Below, piece by piece: positions 49,301-59,093 of a stretch of 64,000 bases of DNA (the first letter of the stretch is position 1; each line of letters starts with the position of its first letter). The translations under genes were made by a program, and so were the position numbers. The notes under the pieces are model-generated. The model saw only the letters and a program-made list of their open reading frames with translations, had not been told where the DNA came from and ran no database searches. The DNA comes from Rhynchopus sp. YZ270_cl-10 (lineage: Eukaryota; Euglenozoa; Diplonemea; Diplonemida; Diplonemidae). The DNA lies in the NCBI GenBank assembly GCA_964035575.1, contig OZ037851.1, forward strand, positions 1 to 64,000. The letters run 5' to 3'.

Positions 49301-49769
49301 ACGTCTGCACAACCTCTGTAGAGATGGTGGTCTGCGTCTCGGGCAAGGACTCCGCCACAGCAACAAGCGCAATGAGCACAGACAAGCTGTCTGTGCCCTT
49401 GTGGAGGAGGCCAACAACAAAGCCGTTTAGTGGGTTCGTTGAGCGCGAGTCATCGACCTGCGACCACTTGAGGCCTGTTTCCACGAGGACAGGGATGACA
49501 CCCGACACAGCTGCATCCCGTGTTCTGGCGTTCGCAATGCACTTGCACACCTCTTCTGCGACGTCGGCAGAGTGCTTCACAAAATGGTGCACCAAAGCAC
49601 TTCCTGCTGCCGACTGCATCACTGCCTGCGTTTTGGACGCACCGCCCGCATCCTGCACGACTTTGCACGACACCGCAAGACTCTTGTCGATGCTCAACAG
49701 CGCAGTCGATGCCTCGCTGACGTACATCCCATCCTTCCCAGCATCCAATCCGTTCATCATTGCGTCCAT
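46389..49769 (-). CDS. Large helical-repeat (HEAT/ARM-like) protein
   Basis: An uninterrupted 1126-residue frame (starts MDAMMNGLDAGKDG, ends LASQLMGLLMGSN). It is almost entirely short amphipathic helices with recurring hydrophobic pairs, as in HEAT or ARM solenoids, for example EVVQTCLSHFPNLIQQYCG, AAGQVLLCWLCVCERE and QLAPLLLLRALPPKAF. There is no membrane segment, signal peptide or enzyme motif. A lysine-rich break (SLKTKCKKMASKGAPP) lies near 580. Such proteins act as scaffolds in transport, translation control or chromatin. I cannot name the family. A CCACAACAG acceptor lies 10 bases before the ATG. Confidence 0.75.
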   Translation of the reverse strand: MDAMMNGLDAGKDGMYVSEASTALLSIDKSLAVSCKVVQDAGGASKTQAVMQSAAGSALVHHFVKHSADVAEEVCKCIANARTRDAAVSGVIPVLVETGLKWSQVDDSRSTNPLNGFVVGLLHKGTDSLSVLIALVAVAESLPETQTTISTEVVQTCLSHFPNLIQQYCGAKKDGPPSKIQIAAGQVLLCWLCVCEREDLWQHVSMLERMVETVKVWFAKGKPMLVPSCDAVLAAFNFASEAKRAYGAFTHNAARVGCASDATKPPPPLLPLLMFSTVLANVAPFQQPKKFQLLYRSLGAEVSQDQGIETSFQKFLTQRDPRKGVEEHCASFVTALAEYPASSTAGARIFVTYGVLASLPKAAWDTFLSVPAHSQCIVDSVCSACLRFLTEKHQKPAEAKPMRAMVSEMLGFVLKRLRKVGQGQTAPLSASEVARYVRECGIPALAIAMDVVQTHGNSYAASCVKELLMIPAGAEESVVQTCIEAAKSIAALSSENSSMALDLLSCVDSHLERSDLPYGLLQEVAEMLANSVDFHILAPVLLERAVRLPDESDARVAILSHCDVTQKPSQSFEAQFKSLKTKCKKMASKGAPPSDASQAALFSVAVLQLCALTYAAKGFTPLTEEDAQNLACTNGANDAALVFPATITSLLLAHTQSHGLAYTKDEDNVKDPLTLHSGVAAAATPGDISVFMNPGGSNDHAADNAFLLKVGKYLTALWGGCVTCWGGQDGCTLFATHKGAPRGGCATRVELLYSVLLAAPSEETVVGPCCSAVSAGASCADVDVDLFVAPLVTLLSAGSSDMFQQLAPLLLLRALPPKAFGNAIRESLFASMQTEVSGSADLYSDLLPRVFPGCYSEEDEAFGEVTRYVDGKLSGVQPNQMSQNLKVVLVLLCRGAMCVMSSAVPRQCATTPSGLLRILLEKVICSVLGVSTECTTVEASLRKCHQRLGAALLDAVSLVCAAEVRDGGIDTFVARLLQTGERGVFDQLVTTTSLVGTIAYLSKPEMGQGGVPNALCRAFLSFGVASGTRSAEFIFNVVYHWTGDFSGVVPQLLPLFTQCVAAEYPANLSALKLAGVMFAKAPEGEMTEPCLAQILEAISPLCDARRFPADVVQLASQLMGLLMGSN

Positions 49770-50611
49770 TGTGTTGTCCTGTTGTGGTAATGGTGTTTCC
49801 TATGTCACATAAAGCCGCTCATGGAGGCTATTTAAGGGCTACGCTCAGTAAGCGACGCAGGAACAGCTAAGACACGCCGCTCGAAACATGATGAAAGCGA
49901 CACGAGAAACCTAATATATCAACTCCACCTTTAAAGGGATGGGAGATTTTAGCAAGTAAAGTGTGAAGAACGGAGAAATAAAACGGAGGAGAGTGGGTGG
50001 TAACTGTAGTATGTCGGCCGTCACATCTAATCGTAGCCATACGGGGGCCACGATGGGGGCACATTTTTTTAAGCTTTCTCGACAAAAAAATAACCTTTTC
50101 TAAAAAAAATGAAAAAACACTTTGGAAGATGAAATGTGCCTCATGGGCACATCACATCATAATAAAAAGAAATGTGGGATTACGAAACCCTTCAAATATT
50201 TAAATGATTATGCTCAAGTAAAAACGATCATACACAAAGTGCATTCGGTTGTCATCCCGAAGAAAAATGATAATTTTCTTTTTCGAGCTTGTTTGGGATT
50301 TTCGAGATATCCCCCATTACATCATCCAGACAAAAAAGAAGTTTCTAAACCCACCACTTTCTACTCAAAAATAAAAAAATAAAAAATGGATCCCCCCGGA
50401 AAATGTTGGTTCTTCTGCGTCTGCTAAAAACTAACGTCCTCTAACGTTTTCAGAGGTTCTCCTGAAAACCCTCCCCTTTACCACATATCATCATGATCCC
50501 CACCAAGCTTCCCTTCCCCCTCCCTTCCTTTATTTCTATCTAAAAAATTCTTTGAAAGATACAAAACCCTAACCGGGGCATCTTTTCAATTATAAAATGT
50601 ACAAAAAAACG
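49770..50611. other. Intergenic region
   Basis: AT-rich DNA between two minus-strand genes. I see no gene, repeat or RNA. Confidence 0.55.
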
Positions 50612-53600
50612 TTATATACTGTGAGTGGCGACCATCTTGAGGAGGCAGCCCTGTGTGTGCGCAGTTTGTCTGAGGAGCTGGTCTGGGAGAAGGTCTGGCC
50701 GTGCTGAGAGGTAGTACGAGAGGAGGGCGAGACGTTGGAGGGTCTCCGCTGCGAGGGCAGCTTGGCGTGCGGACTGCTCGCACAGGAGCAGCTCTACATC
50801 CGGCGTGACCACCATCGCCAACTGCTGTGGCCTGAGCACCCTCAAATTCTCTCTCCGCAGTGCCCACTCCCCGTAGGGCGGGGGGAACGCCACCAACACC
50901 CTATCCTGCACATTGCTCCCCCTGGCCAACCCTCCTGCCACAGTCCCCACCTTATTATTAAGATACGCCGTCGAAACCACGTTGCAAGCACGCACAAAAC
51001 TCCCCTGCGGCAAATCTTGTGATATCTGGAGACCCAAATAATCGTCTTTCCAATGTGCTGTGCCGAAGGTGACGCGTGGGGGGCTGGAGGCGCGTATGCT
51101 TGGTGGGCTTGCTGGCTGGCGGTGTTCGTTGTCGGTGCGCCATTGAAGGAGAATGCCGAAGCATGCCCGCTCTTCGCTGTGCACGGCACTGCGGAGGTTG
51201 CGTTCGCGTTGGAGGAGGCCCTGCATGGGGGAGGACTCCTTCAGGAGTGCGTCGAGGCGGCCGCCTTGCATGATGCTGTGTGCAGAGAGGCGTGCGTCGT
51301 TCGGCGACAACCCGAGTGGCGTGTTGTCGATCGCGTCCTCAAGCCTTTGCATCCCACGTTGCAGCACCTCGGCAAGCAGCGTGTCGTGCTGTCCAGGCGG
51401 AGGAGGTAGTGGAGGAGCATAGGCCTCCTGCTTCGCAACCTCTTCAGAAAGGATCTGCGAGAGTTCGTCACGTTCCGTTGTCACTGCCGCAAGTGCAAGC
51501 GTCAAGTCCTCTACCCGTGTCGAGCTCTGAAACTGTCGCCTCATCTTAGCCATCTCCGCACGCAAGCTCAGTATCGCATTCTCCTTTGTCGCAACCTCTG
51601 CAGTAAGCCCTTCGATTTGGTCCTCGAAGCTTGCAACCGCGTCTGCAAGGTCGTCGACAGAAATGCCGAGGGCGCCTTGGGTGGCTTCCTGTTGTTCGTA
51701 CTGCGCGAGACGTGCTTCAAGATGTGCAATGCGCTGCTTCATGGTCTCGTGCAGTGCAGGTGGGCTGTGTGGCTGTGCCTCGCTGAAGAGCTCTTGAGAG
51801 TCGTCGTCGTTTGCAATCGAAGCGTCGATACCGTTGAGCGCGACTGCGACAGAGTGTTCTAGACTGCCCACGATGTCGCCACGGGATTCGGAGGCAGCAC
51901 GGATCACATCCGACGCGAGACACTCCAACTTCCGCAACACTAATAAATGGTCGTCTCTCGATGCCTGCAGCGACTGTGCAACAAGCTGCAGCTCCACATG
52001 CTTCGTTGTACTCTGCGGACTGCGCGGCTCGTACCCCTGGTACCCCGACATGGGTGGTGGCGTCACACGACGTGCAGGCGATGCACTCGACGCCAGATTA
52101 AGCGACCGCCTCCTTTGCGGACTGTCGTAAAACACTGAATCCACCTTCGGACGTGAGATGCTCGGCTCTGGCGGCCCTGGCACTTCGTCTAGGGGAACTG
52201 GAGACGCGGACACGGAACGCATTCTGAGGTCCAACGCAGGGTTTCCTGTACTTGGAGAGTAGGACGGAAGCTGTCTGCGTGGGGGTGACGAAGGCGTGTT
52301 GCCTGTTGGTGAATGCACCGGGGACACCGACGGAGTGACATTCGCAGCACGCAGCAACGCGACGTAGGCATGCCGTGGGAGGGCGGACCTGTATCGCTTG
52401 ATCGCGGTCGCAAGACTCTCGGCCTTCTGTTCTGCGTAGAGGAGTGCCTCGTTTGCGATGTCAACGATGTCGTCCTTGTCGTCGTGATGTATTGTGTGCT
52501 GCGGTGTGTTCGCAAGCTCCTCAAGGGCTTGCTCCGCTACGTCTGCGAGATCGTCTATGTAGCTCAACCCAGCATCCGTCTGCACCGACATGTTGCACAG
52601 CGCTGGAAGCACCCTACGCGGCGACGAGCGTGGCGACGCATCCAACAGCATCTGCTCCACATGCTGCTGGTTCTCGTCCACCTGCATGAACCCAGTCTCC
52701 AGCTTCTTCACCACACCAGACACGACTGCACTGTAACGTCGGTCCGCCTCACTCAAGATGACCTCTCTGAGGGAGTCGTCCATGGGCGGTGGTGTGGCTG
52801 GGGGGAGGGGGTCTGTCTGCAGGGCCACGGAGGCGGCACGGTGGCGGTGGCCAAGGAGCGAGGCGGTCCAGTCGTCACGTTCTGTCTTGGTGCGTGTCTG
52901 CATGATGAGGGCCTTGGAGCCGACGAAGCCTGGGCATGCGACAGTGAAGGCAGTGTCGGAGAGAGGGACGGTGCCCGCTGTACAGCCAAAGGAAAGGTCC
53001 AGGCGGCGGCGCTCCTCGTAGACGGAGAGGAACGACCCGCGCAGGACTGCAAGGTGTTCGTCAAACTGTGCTGCGCCCGTTTTCAGCTTCACCACACCCT
53101 GCATCGTCGGTGTGACGTTCCGCAGTGTTTGGAGAAAACCGTTGTCCGCACCGCACGTCCACTCAGGGAAGACGACAGACTCGGTAAGGCTCTCCCACTT
53201 CGCTGCCTCGTCCGCCACAATCCCATCCCGGCCTGTCTCCTCAGGGTGCACCACCTGCTGCGCTATAACCCGTTCCGCAAAGTAAAAAGCATCCAGAACC
53301 AACATATGCTCGTCAAATATACCGCAGGACGAACCGCCATCGGTGCTCCACGCATTGGCCTCGTCGCATGCTATCGCAGTGCGTGCGGTGTATTCAATGA
53401 GGAAGAGGTCCATCGCGTCAACAGCATGTAAGGTGTGCGCGTTGTCCAGGTGTGTTGCGTGACGGGTCCACGTGGTTGCTAAGGTGAGGAAGGTGTCGGA
53501 GTCGTGTTCTGCAGCGCAGCGTGAGAGATGTGCAGATTCTACGCAGACGGCAAGGTCGAAGGCGGACCGCGAAGCGTAGAGCTCAGTGCGGCTGGACACC

Positions 53601-56600
53601 TCTGCCTCGCAGGCCAGCATCAGGCGCAGGTACACAACGTGCAGAGCATGTTCGGTGTTCAAGGTTTCTTCGCGCAGAAAGCTTTCGTTCATTTGCAGCT
53701 GGCTCGATGCGGCCGCGTGGTGCGCAGCAAACTGCGTGTGCAGCCACGCAGTCTGCGCGTTCCACTCTGCACAGATAGCAGCAAAGGCCTCTTGAGCAGC
53801 ACCCTGCAGCACATCGCCACCGTCGCCACATTCGCTCTCAAGCAACCAGAGCTGGTGGCGCTCGTCGTCCACACGCAGCTTCTCTTCGCACAGTGCCTCC
53901 ACCCTGTCCTCTCCGAAGGCGATGTGCAGCGAGTCGTGCAAAAGGATCCACTCACTCTCAACGGCGCAGCGTCCGTGCAGCTCTGCTACACTAAGCGACA
54001 GCCGCTGCGGCAGCTCCTCTGCTAGGTACAAGGAGACAATCTCACTGCGCAGGTGTGCCTCGTCGCGTACTACGTCGTCCGTGGCGGTGTGGAAGTGCTG
54101 CTGCAGCATGTCCGGCAGGGTTACGTCCACGAGTGTGGTGCGTGCAGCAGCCTCGTCAATGCAGAGGTTGTGCTGAGCAAGGAGCGCGTCCCACCAGATG
54201 GCCTCGTGCTGCTGCGTGGCAGCGCGTGCTGTGAGCTCGATGCTGCCCAGCCTGTCCTTCTCAAGGTACTGCAGAACACTGCGACGCTCCTCCATCTCCA
54301 CAACACAGAGCGACGCTGCCTGCGCAAAGGCCTTCAGACACAGCACTGCCGTGCTTGCGATGCCTGCACGTGTGTGCTCGCCGTGTGGATGCAGTACGTC
54401 CGTCCAGAGCGCACCACGCTCGCTGTGTGCAAGGGTGTAGCGCGCACACTGTTCGTGGTGCTGCAGCACCTTGCAGTCGAGGGAGCTGCGCCACTCGTGC
54501 ACAACGTCATCACGCCCTTCCACCTCAGTGAAGACGAACGCAAGGTGGCTGAAGATCCACCCGCGAGCTGCGTTCTGCTCGGACATCACCTTGCTACGGA
54601 TGTCGTCCTCCTCTGCCAACATCGCCGCAAGACGTGTCTCGTGGCCCTGCAGCGACGTGGTCACAGACGCAGCCTCGCGCAGCAGCGCTGACCACTCGTG
54701 CGCCTCTGTGGTCGCCACTTCCTCTCTTGCAGCGGCCAGACCGCCATGGATCTTCTCCAACGCATTGTCTGTGATGGTCTTGAGTGCGGCGAGACAGCTA
54801 CCCACCTCGTCTAGGGTCGTTCTTGACGCCTCCTCGTGCACCAGCATGGCAACACGAGAGGCAGTCTCGGCGAAAAGGCTGAAGGCCATGTCCGTCAAGA
54901 TGGCGCGTATGTCCTGCTCTGTGTCCTGCAGCATCCCGAGGCAGTGTATGTCGTACCACTCTGCATCCTCCTGCTCTCGAATGGCGTGCAGTGCCTCCTC
55001 CATGTCCTCGGTGAGCTTCACACGAATTGTCTCGTCTCTGTCAACCTTCTCGAGTTCTGCATCTACTAAGGGTGTTGAATCTGTGACCAAGCGCAGGCCG
55101 ATCTTCAGTACCAGGGTGGCATCAGATGCAGGTACGCGTGCCGCAGTGGTGCCGTCGAAGAGAGTAGCACGGAACGTCACTACGTCGGACGTAGTGGTCG
55201 TCTGTGTGCGAGGTGCACCCTCGCCGCCTGCAACACGCATCGCCCACACTGCATCGAACACACCCCGCAGCGGCACCACCCCAGCACCCACCCCAGACAC
55301 ACCAAACCGCAGAAACTGATGGTCCAAAAACGCCTGCGAATTTGTGTGACAATGGAACAGCAGCACATCGCCCCCCGCTTCCATCTCCTTTGCCGCCAAC
55401 GCAGTGTCGTCAGGCGACGCACCGAAGGGCGCACTGAGGACAATGCTGCGTGCTGCCTCTGCTCTGTGGCGTGTGTAGGTGAAGGTCTCCTCTGCCTCGG
55501 AAGGCTCGCTGGCTCTGCTCTCCGCAACACCACCACCACCACTGCTACGTGGCGACTGCGCACTGGAGAGCCTCTGCTCAACAACCATCTCACACACCTC
55601 AAATGAATGCCTTGCTGACGGCGTCGAAAAGGCTTCGTTGAACGTCAGCAACAGAGGCGTTGTGTAGACTGCGGCCACTGCGTGGCGACCTTCTTGGATG
55701 GTCCCCCACGGAACATGCGACTCATACCCGAGCACACTGTTTGTCACACCGGGAAGGCATCTGCAGAAGACACGCTGCCCCAAGGACCCGCCACGTGGCA
55801 GCACAAGGTCGCCCTCTGCAAAGTCGTCCATGACACGCTTGGCACGCACCTCGAGGAGGATCTCTTCACCGAGAGAGCCGAGGACGAATGTCTGGTCGTG
55901 GAGGGAGGTCACATCTGCACCGAGGATGCCTGCTGCTGGTGTGTCGAGGGCAAAGCAGGAGCGCAGCCGGATGCTGCGCATGAGTTCCTTGATGAGTCGC
56001 GAACGCAGTTGCACAGCCTCGTGGCCAAAGTCGTACTGCGACACCTTCACACGCACCAACACAAAACAAAAGCTCGACTCCTCAAGACACAGCCGCAACA
56101 CCACCGCCACGCTCTTGTTCCGCGCATCCCCTTCTCTTTCGCTGTCCGCAGCGCTGCTCTGCTCTTCGCCTAACTCTGGCGCCAGCTCCTTCGCATAACG
56201 ACGTGCGTCAGAGTCGGACGGCGTCCCTTCCGAATCCTCCTTAGGACTCTGCAGGCTTTCTTGATGCGTTGCCAACGAATTCTCCGTCAGCATCCCTCCT
56301 CCTGCCGAAGGGAACCTTGCGAGCGACCCTGCTGCCGACGCAGCAAGCTCTTCTGAAGAACGTTCGTGCACGACGACATCGGTTTCTGGCGACGACACAC
56401 GCCCGACGAGGGTGTTGCGCACCAGACAGAAGAGACACGCCTCGACACCGGGCTCGCAGCGCAGCGCCACTATGGTATACGTTTTGCGCCCTACGTGGCG
56501 GGCGATCTGGTACACCAGCCGTGATGGATCTGGGTAGTGGTCCTCCGACACCCCTACCAACCCCACTGCGTACACATCAAGCCCTTTGGGCAGCCACCTC

Positions 56601-57319
56601 GCAAGATCTGTGCGTGCAGGGAGGATAGAATAGTTGAGGTCAAGACTGCCTACCCAAAGGCGTGTGTCTGAGTGCGCCTCGCGGGAGACCTTCAGCTCTG
56701 CTTCGCCTGCAAGCGTGAGGGTGTGCGCGGTAGGTTGGAGTGGCGGTGGTGTGCGGAGTGGTGCGTCACGGAACTCACCATGCAGGGTGAGCTTGGAGAG
56801 CGGTGGGTGTGGATGAGGTGCGCAGAGGAGGGGCGCGTGGAGGGGCGACACTGCAAAGACTGTCTTCGCAACTTCTAAGAAACGTTGTGCCTCGGAGACC
56901 AGCGAAAAGCGTATCCGCACAACATCCTCATTCGCAACGTCAATGAACCCACCCTCCCCCTGGACGTACACACAGCAGCCCTCCCGCACCGCCAAATGCT
57001 CGCCTTCAATCTCCCGCAGGACGTCGAGGTGCTGTGGTATCAACTCCCCCTCCGCAGTTTTGCTGAGTGTAAGCGCAGTTATAGTGCCCTCGATCTCTAC
57101 CAACCCACCATGCAGAACGTCGACCACCCATGTCGTGTCGTCCACGGTGTGAAAGATTGCACGCAAAAAAGCGGCATTCGACCGCCAAAGGCGTGCCACA
57201 TTTAGGTCGTTCTCGTGGTATTCCTCTTCCGTTGCTGGCGTGCTTCCCAGCAGAGTAGTGCGTGACATTCCACCCAACGCTGCTGGCGCATCAGTACGAA
57301 TGGTATCACCTCCCGACAT
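50612..57319 (-). CDS. Giant PH-domain coiled-coil protein with decayed inositol 5-phosphatase-like region
   Basis: A 2235-residue open frame. Residues ~220-580 follow the order of an inositol polyphosphate 5-phosphatase (LWVGSLDLNYSI, DVYAVGLVGVSED, FCFVLVRVKVSQ, HDQTFVLGSLGEEI, YESHVPWGTIQEG) but lack the usual catalytic Glu, Asp-Asn and Asp-His residues. Residues ~700-1400 are long acidic helices. A pleckstrin homology domain follows at ~1405-1490 (GVVKLKTGAAQFDEHLAVLR to the closing Trp in ERDDWTASLLG). Then come a Pro/Ser-rich linker, a coiled coil (~1840-1960) and, near 2085-2140, an SH3-like barrel (NNKVGTVAGG...RVLVAFPPPYGEWAL, RRENLRVL). The protein is likely a cytoskeletal or membrane-edge scaffold binding phosphoinositides. 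A strong pyrimidine-CAG acceptor ends one base before the ATG. Confidence 0.8.
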   Translation of the reverse strand: MSGGDTIRTDAPAALGGMSRTTLLGSTPATEEEYHENDLNVARLWRSNAAFLRAIFHTVDDTTWVVDVLHGGLVEIEGTITALTLSKTAEGELIPQHLDVLREIEGEHLAVREGCCVYVQGEGGFIDVANEDVVRIRFSLVSEAQRFLEVAKTVFAVSPLHAPLLCAPHPHPPLSKLTLHGEFRDAPLRTPPPLQPTAHTLTLAGEAELKVSREAHSDTRLWVGSLDLNYSILPARTDLARWLPKGLDVYAVGLVGVSEDHYPDPSRLVYQIARHVGRKTYTIVALRCEPGVEACLFCLVRNTLVGRVSSPETDVVVHERSSEELAASAAGSLARFPSAGGGMLTENSLATHQESLQSPKEDSEGTPSDSDARRYAKELAPELGEEQSSAADSEREGDARNKSVAVVLRLCLEESSFCFVLVRVKVSQYDFGHEAVQLRSRLIKELMRSIRLRSCFALDTPAAGILGADVTSLHDQTFVLGSLGEEILLEVRAKRVMDDFAEGDLVLPRGGSLGQRVFCRCLPGVTNSVLGYESHVPWGTIQEGRHAVAAVYTTPLLLTFNEAFSTPSARHSFEVCEMVVEQRLSSAQSPRSSGGGGVAESRASEPSEAEETFTYTRHRAEAARSIVLSAPFGASPDDTALAAKEMEAGGDVLLFHCHTNSQAFLDHQFLRFGVSGVGAGVVPLRGVFDAVWAMRVAGGEGAPRTQTTTTSDVVTFRATLFDGTTAARVPASDATLVLKIGLRLVTDSTPLVDAELEKVDRDETIRVKLTEDMEEALHAIREQEDAEWYDIHCLGMLQDTEQDIRAILTDMAFSLFAETASRVAMLVHEEASRTTLDEVGSCLAALKTITDNALEKIHGGLAAAREEVATTEAHEWSALLREAASVTTSLQGHETRLAAMLAEEDDIRSKVMSEQNAARGWIFSHLAFVFTEVEGRDDVVHEWRSSLDCKVLQHHEQCARYTLAHSERGALWTDVLHPHGEHTRAGIASTAVLCLKAFAQAASLCVVEMEERRSVLQYLEKDRLGSIELTARAATQQHEAIWWDALLAQHNLCIDEAAARTTLVDVTLPDMLQQHFHTATDDVVRDEAHLRSEIVSLYLAEELPQRLSLSVAELHGRCAVESEWILLHDSLHIAFGEDRVEALCEEKLRVDDERHQLWLLESECGDGGDVLQGAAQEAFAAICAEWNAQTAWLHTQFAAHHAAASSQLQMNESFLREETLNTEHALHVVYLRLMLACEAEVSSRTELYASRSAFDLAVCVESAHLSRCAAEHDSDTFLTLATTWTRHATHLDNAHTLHAVDAMDLFLIEYTARTAIACDEANAWSTDGGSSCGIFDEHMLVLDAFYFAERVIAQQVVHPEETGRDGIVADEAAKWESLTESVVFPEWTCGADNGFLQTLRNVTPTMQGVVKLKTGAAQFDEHLAVLRGSFLSVYEERRRLDLSFGCTAGTVPLSDTAFTVACPGFVGSKALIMQTRTKTERDDWTASLLGHRHRAASVALQTDPLPPATPPPMDDSLREVILSEADRRYSAVVSGVVKKLETGFMQVDENQQHVEQMLLDASPRSSPRRVLPALCNMSVQTDAGLSYIDDLADVAEQALEELANTPQHTIHHDDKDDIVDIANEALLYAEQKAESLATAIKRYRSALPRHAYVALLRAANVTPSVSPVHSPTGNTPSSPPRRQLPSYSPSTGNPALDLRMRSVSASPVPLDEVPGPPEPSISRPKVDSVFYDSPQRRRSLNLASSASPARRVTPPPMSGYQGYEPRSPQSTTKHVELQLVAQSLQASRDDHLLVLRKLECLASDVIRAASESRGDIVGSLEHSVAVALNGIDASIANDDDSQELFSEAQPHSPPALHETMKQRIAHLEARLAQYEQQEATQGALGISVDDLADAVASFEDQIEGLTAEVATKENAILSLRAEMAKMRRQFQSSTRVEDLTLALAAVTTERDELSQILSEEVAKQEAYAPPLPPPPGQHDTLLAEVLQRGMQRLEDAIDNTPLGLSPNDARLSAHSIMQGGRLDALLKESSPMQGLLQRERNLRSAVHSEERACFGILLQWRTDNEHRQPASPPSIRASSPPRVTFGTAHWKDDYLGLQISQDLPQGSFVRACNVVSTAYLNNKVGTVAGGLARGSNVQDRVLVAFPPPYGEWALRRENLRVLRPQQLAMVVTPDVELLLCEQSARQAALAAETLQRLALLSYYLSARPDLLPDQLLRQTAHTQGCLLKMVATHSI

Positions 57320-58336
57320 TCTGAAGATTCAGAGAAAGAGAGAAGCTAAAGTGGAGGTGAGACTTCGAGAGTTAAAATAGGGGGGTTGGATGAAAAAACG
57401 CAAAGAGTTCAAGGGGGAAGTCGGAGCATTGTTTGTGGAGGTGTTTTGGTGTCGAACGGTTCAAATTTGTTCAAATCTGAGAGGGGCGTGTGAACAAAGG
57501 GGGGAGTATGTGTGGATTGTGGGTCACCTATGGGGTGGAGGTGAGTTGGTAAGAAAGGAGAATTGACGTATCGTAGAACTTCAAGAGGAACTGCTGGCTT
57601 GATGACTCCAGGCTGGGATTAACCCATGTCAGGGGTCTTGCTGTGTGTAACATTGGCACAAGACCTAGATATGCATCACAACCAACCTTCAGGTCAGTGC
57701 AATGACTATCATACGGTATAGCTGGCTTGAGGTGAAACCCCAACCAGTCAAGCCCGATAGAGTATACTCAGGAACAGCGCCTATTTCGCGCTCTCTCTCT
57801 TCCCGCAGTTACAAGAGCAAGCTCCTTTGACACTGAACAGCGGGGGTGAAATTATTTGTTGATTTTTGAGATTTGTTTTTTTATTGAGAAGAAAAGAAGA
57901 CGCGATAAAAAAAAAGCTTGAATTTCGGTTTTCTTGTCAATAAAAATGCATTTTTTTCTTTGCTTTGCACATTGCAGAGAAGAAGAGAAAATGAAGTGCA
58001 AAAAGAGAGAAAAAAAAAAACGCCCCTGCAGACGCGCTTTGCTTGAATAGTTCCGGTGGTGGGCCTATCAAATTTGCGAGATTGCATTTCAGGGAAATAT
58101 CACGACTCACTACAAATCAACAAATCATAAAGAGGGTGAAAAGAGGTGTGCTGTGATCATAAAAAAAGAACACTGCTTTTTTGATTTTTTTGTTCCGTCT
58201 TCAGCATTCCCTCTTTGACCCCATTTATCCCAAAAAAGCTAGAAAAAAACGACAAAACATGAGATAGTTGTGTCATGCCACTCTGCCACTCTGCTCACCT
58301 TTTTTTCACAAATTTTTTCAAAAATATTCAAATTTT
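57320..58336. other. Intergenic region
   Basis: No coding gene. The compact segment 57590-57780 is less AT-rich than its surroundings and could hold a non-coding RNA, but I could match it to no known RNA. Confidence 0.45.
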
Positions 58337-58828
58337 CTATGCTTTCACGAGACCTTCGGTGACATCTTTAGCTTCGCTCTCCAGGTAGGACAGGGAGGAG
58401 GAATTGATGCAGTGGCGCTGGTTTGTGGGAGTCATGCCTTCACCCTCGAAGACGTGGCCGAGGTGAGATTCGCACGAGCCGCAGATGAGCTCAATGCGGT
58501 CGTAGCCGCCACTGGAGTCCACTCTTGTGCCAACGTTGTTTGTGTACGCCTTGTCGAAGGCAGGCCATCCGCAGGAGCACGCAAACTTCGCACCCGCAGA
58601 GTACAACGGCACGCTGCACCCCTTGCACACAAAGTGCCCCGTCTTCGGCAGAAACTTGTTGTACTCCCCGGAGTGCGGGCGGTCCGTCCCAGCCTGCCTC
58701 AGCACCTCGTACTCCTCAGGAGACAGCTTTGCACGCCACTCCGCCTCCGTCCGCACGACACGCTGTGATGTGCTCATCGCTCGGTGTGGGGATATCCTGG
58801 ATACTGAGGTGCGGAGGGCTCTCAACAT
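58337..58828 (-). CDS. Methionine-R-sulfoxide reductase B, probably mitochondrial
   Basis: A protein of 163 residues that reduces methionine-R-sulfoxide in proteins. It shows the two zinc-binding pairs (CKGC and CGSC), CGWPAF, HLGHVFEGEG and the catalytic cysteine in RHCINSSSL; the resolving cysteine candidate is in FACSCGW. The form is Cys, not selenocysteine. The first ~18 residues (MLRALRTSVSRISPHRAM) are basic and amphipathic like a mitochondrial presequence. An open frame extends 40 codons further upstream, but a very strong 3' splice site (CCTTTTCCTTTTCAG) lies 50 bases before this ATG, so I chose the inner start. Confidence 0.93.
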   Translation of the reverse strand: MLRALRTSVSRISPHRAMSTSQRVVRTEAEWRAKLSPEEYEVLRQAGTDRPHSGEYNKFLPKTGHFVCKGCSVPLYSAGAKFACSCGWPAFDKAYTNNVGTRVDSSGGYDRIELICGSCESHLGHVFEGEGMTPTNQRHCINSSSLSYLESEAKDVTEGLVKA

Positions 58829-59093
58829 GGGGGAAGGGGATGAGGGTGATGGAGAGGAAAAAGGGAAAAGGGAAGACGTCTGAAAAGGAAAAGGAAAAGG
58901 AATAGGAAGGTCGTTGGAGTGCGATAAATGCGAAAACGGTGTACTCACACGATTATCGAGGCAATAGGGAAATTGGGGAGCATTTTGCTATTTTCTTCTA
59001 AAAAGCGCCCTTTTTTGGTGGGCAATACAAAGGGATATCTATAACCTCCCCCCCGTGGCGCCACTGAGATTTCGTGAGTGAATCTTTTCAATA
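58829..59093. other. Intergenic spacer with splice acceptor
   Basis: The pyrimidine tract at 58880-58920 (read on the minus strand) ends in TTTTCAG and is the most convincing 3' splice site in the window. No coding exon is seen upstream of it before the next gene. Confidence 0.6.

Noticed and set aside
58829-58948. MsrB start at the outermost Met
   Set aside because: The extension is Ser/Pro/Phe low complexity encoded by the pyrimidine tract of a splice acceptor; the inner Met gives a proper mitochondrial presequence.
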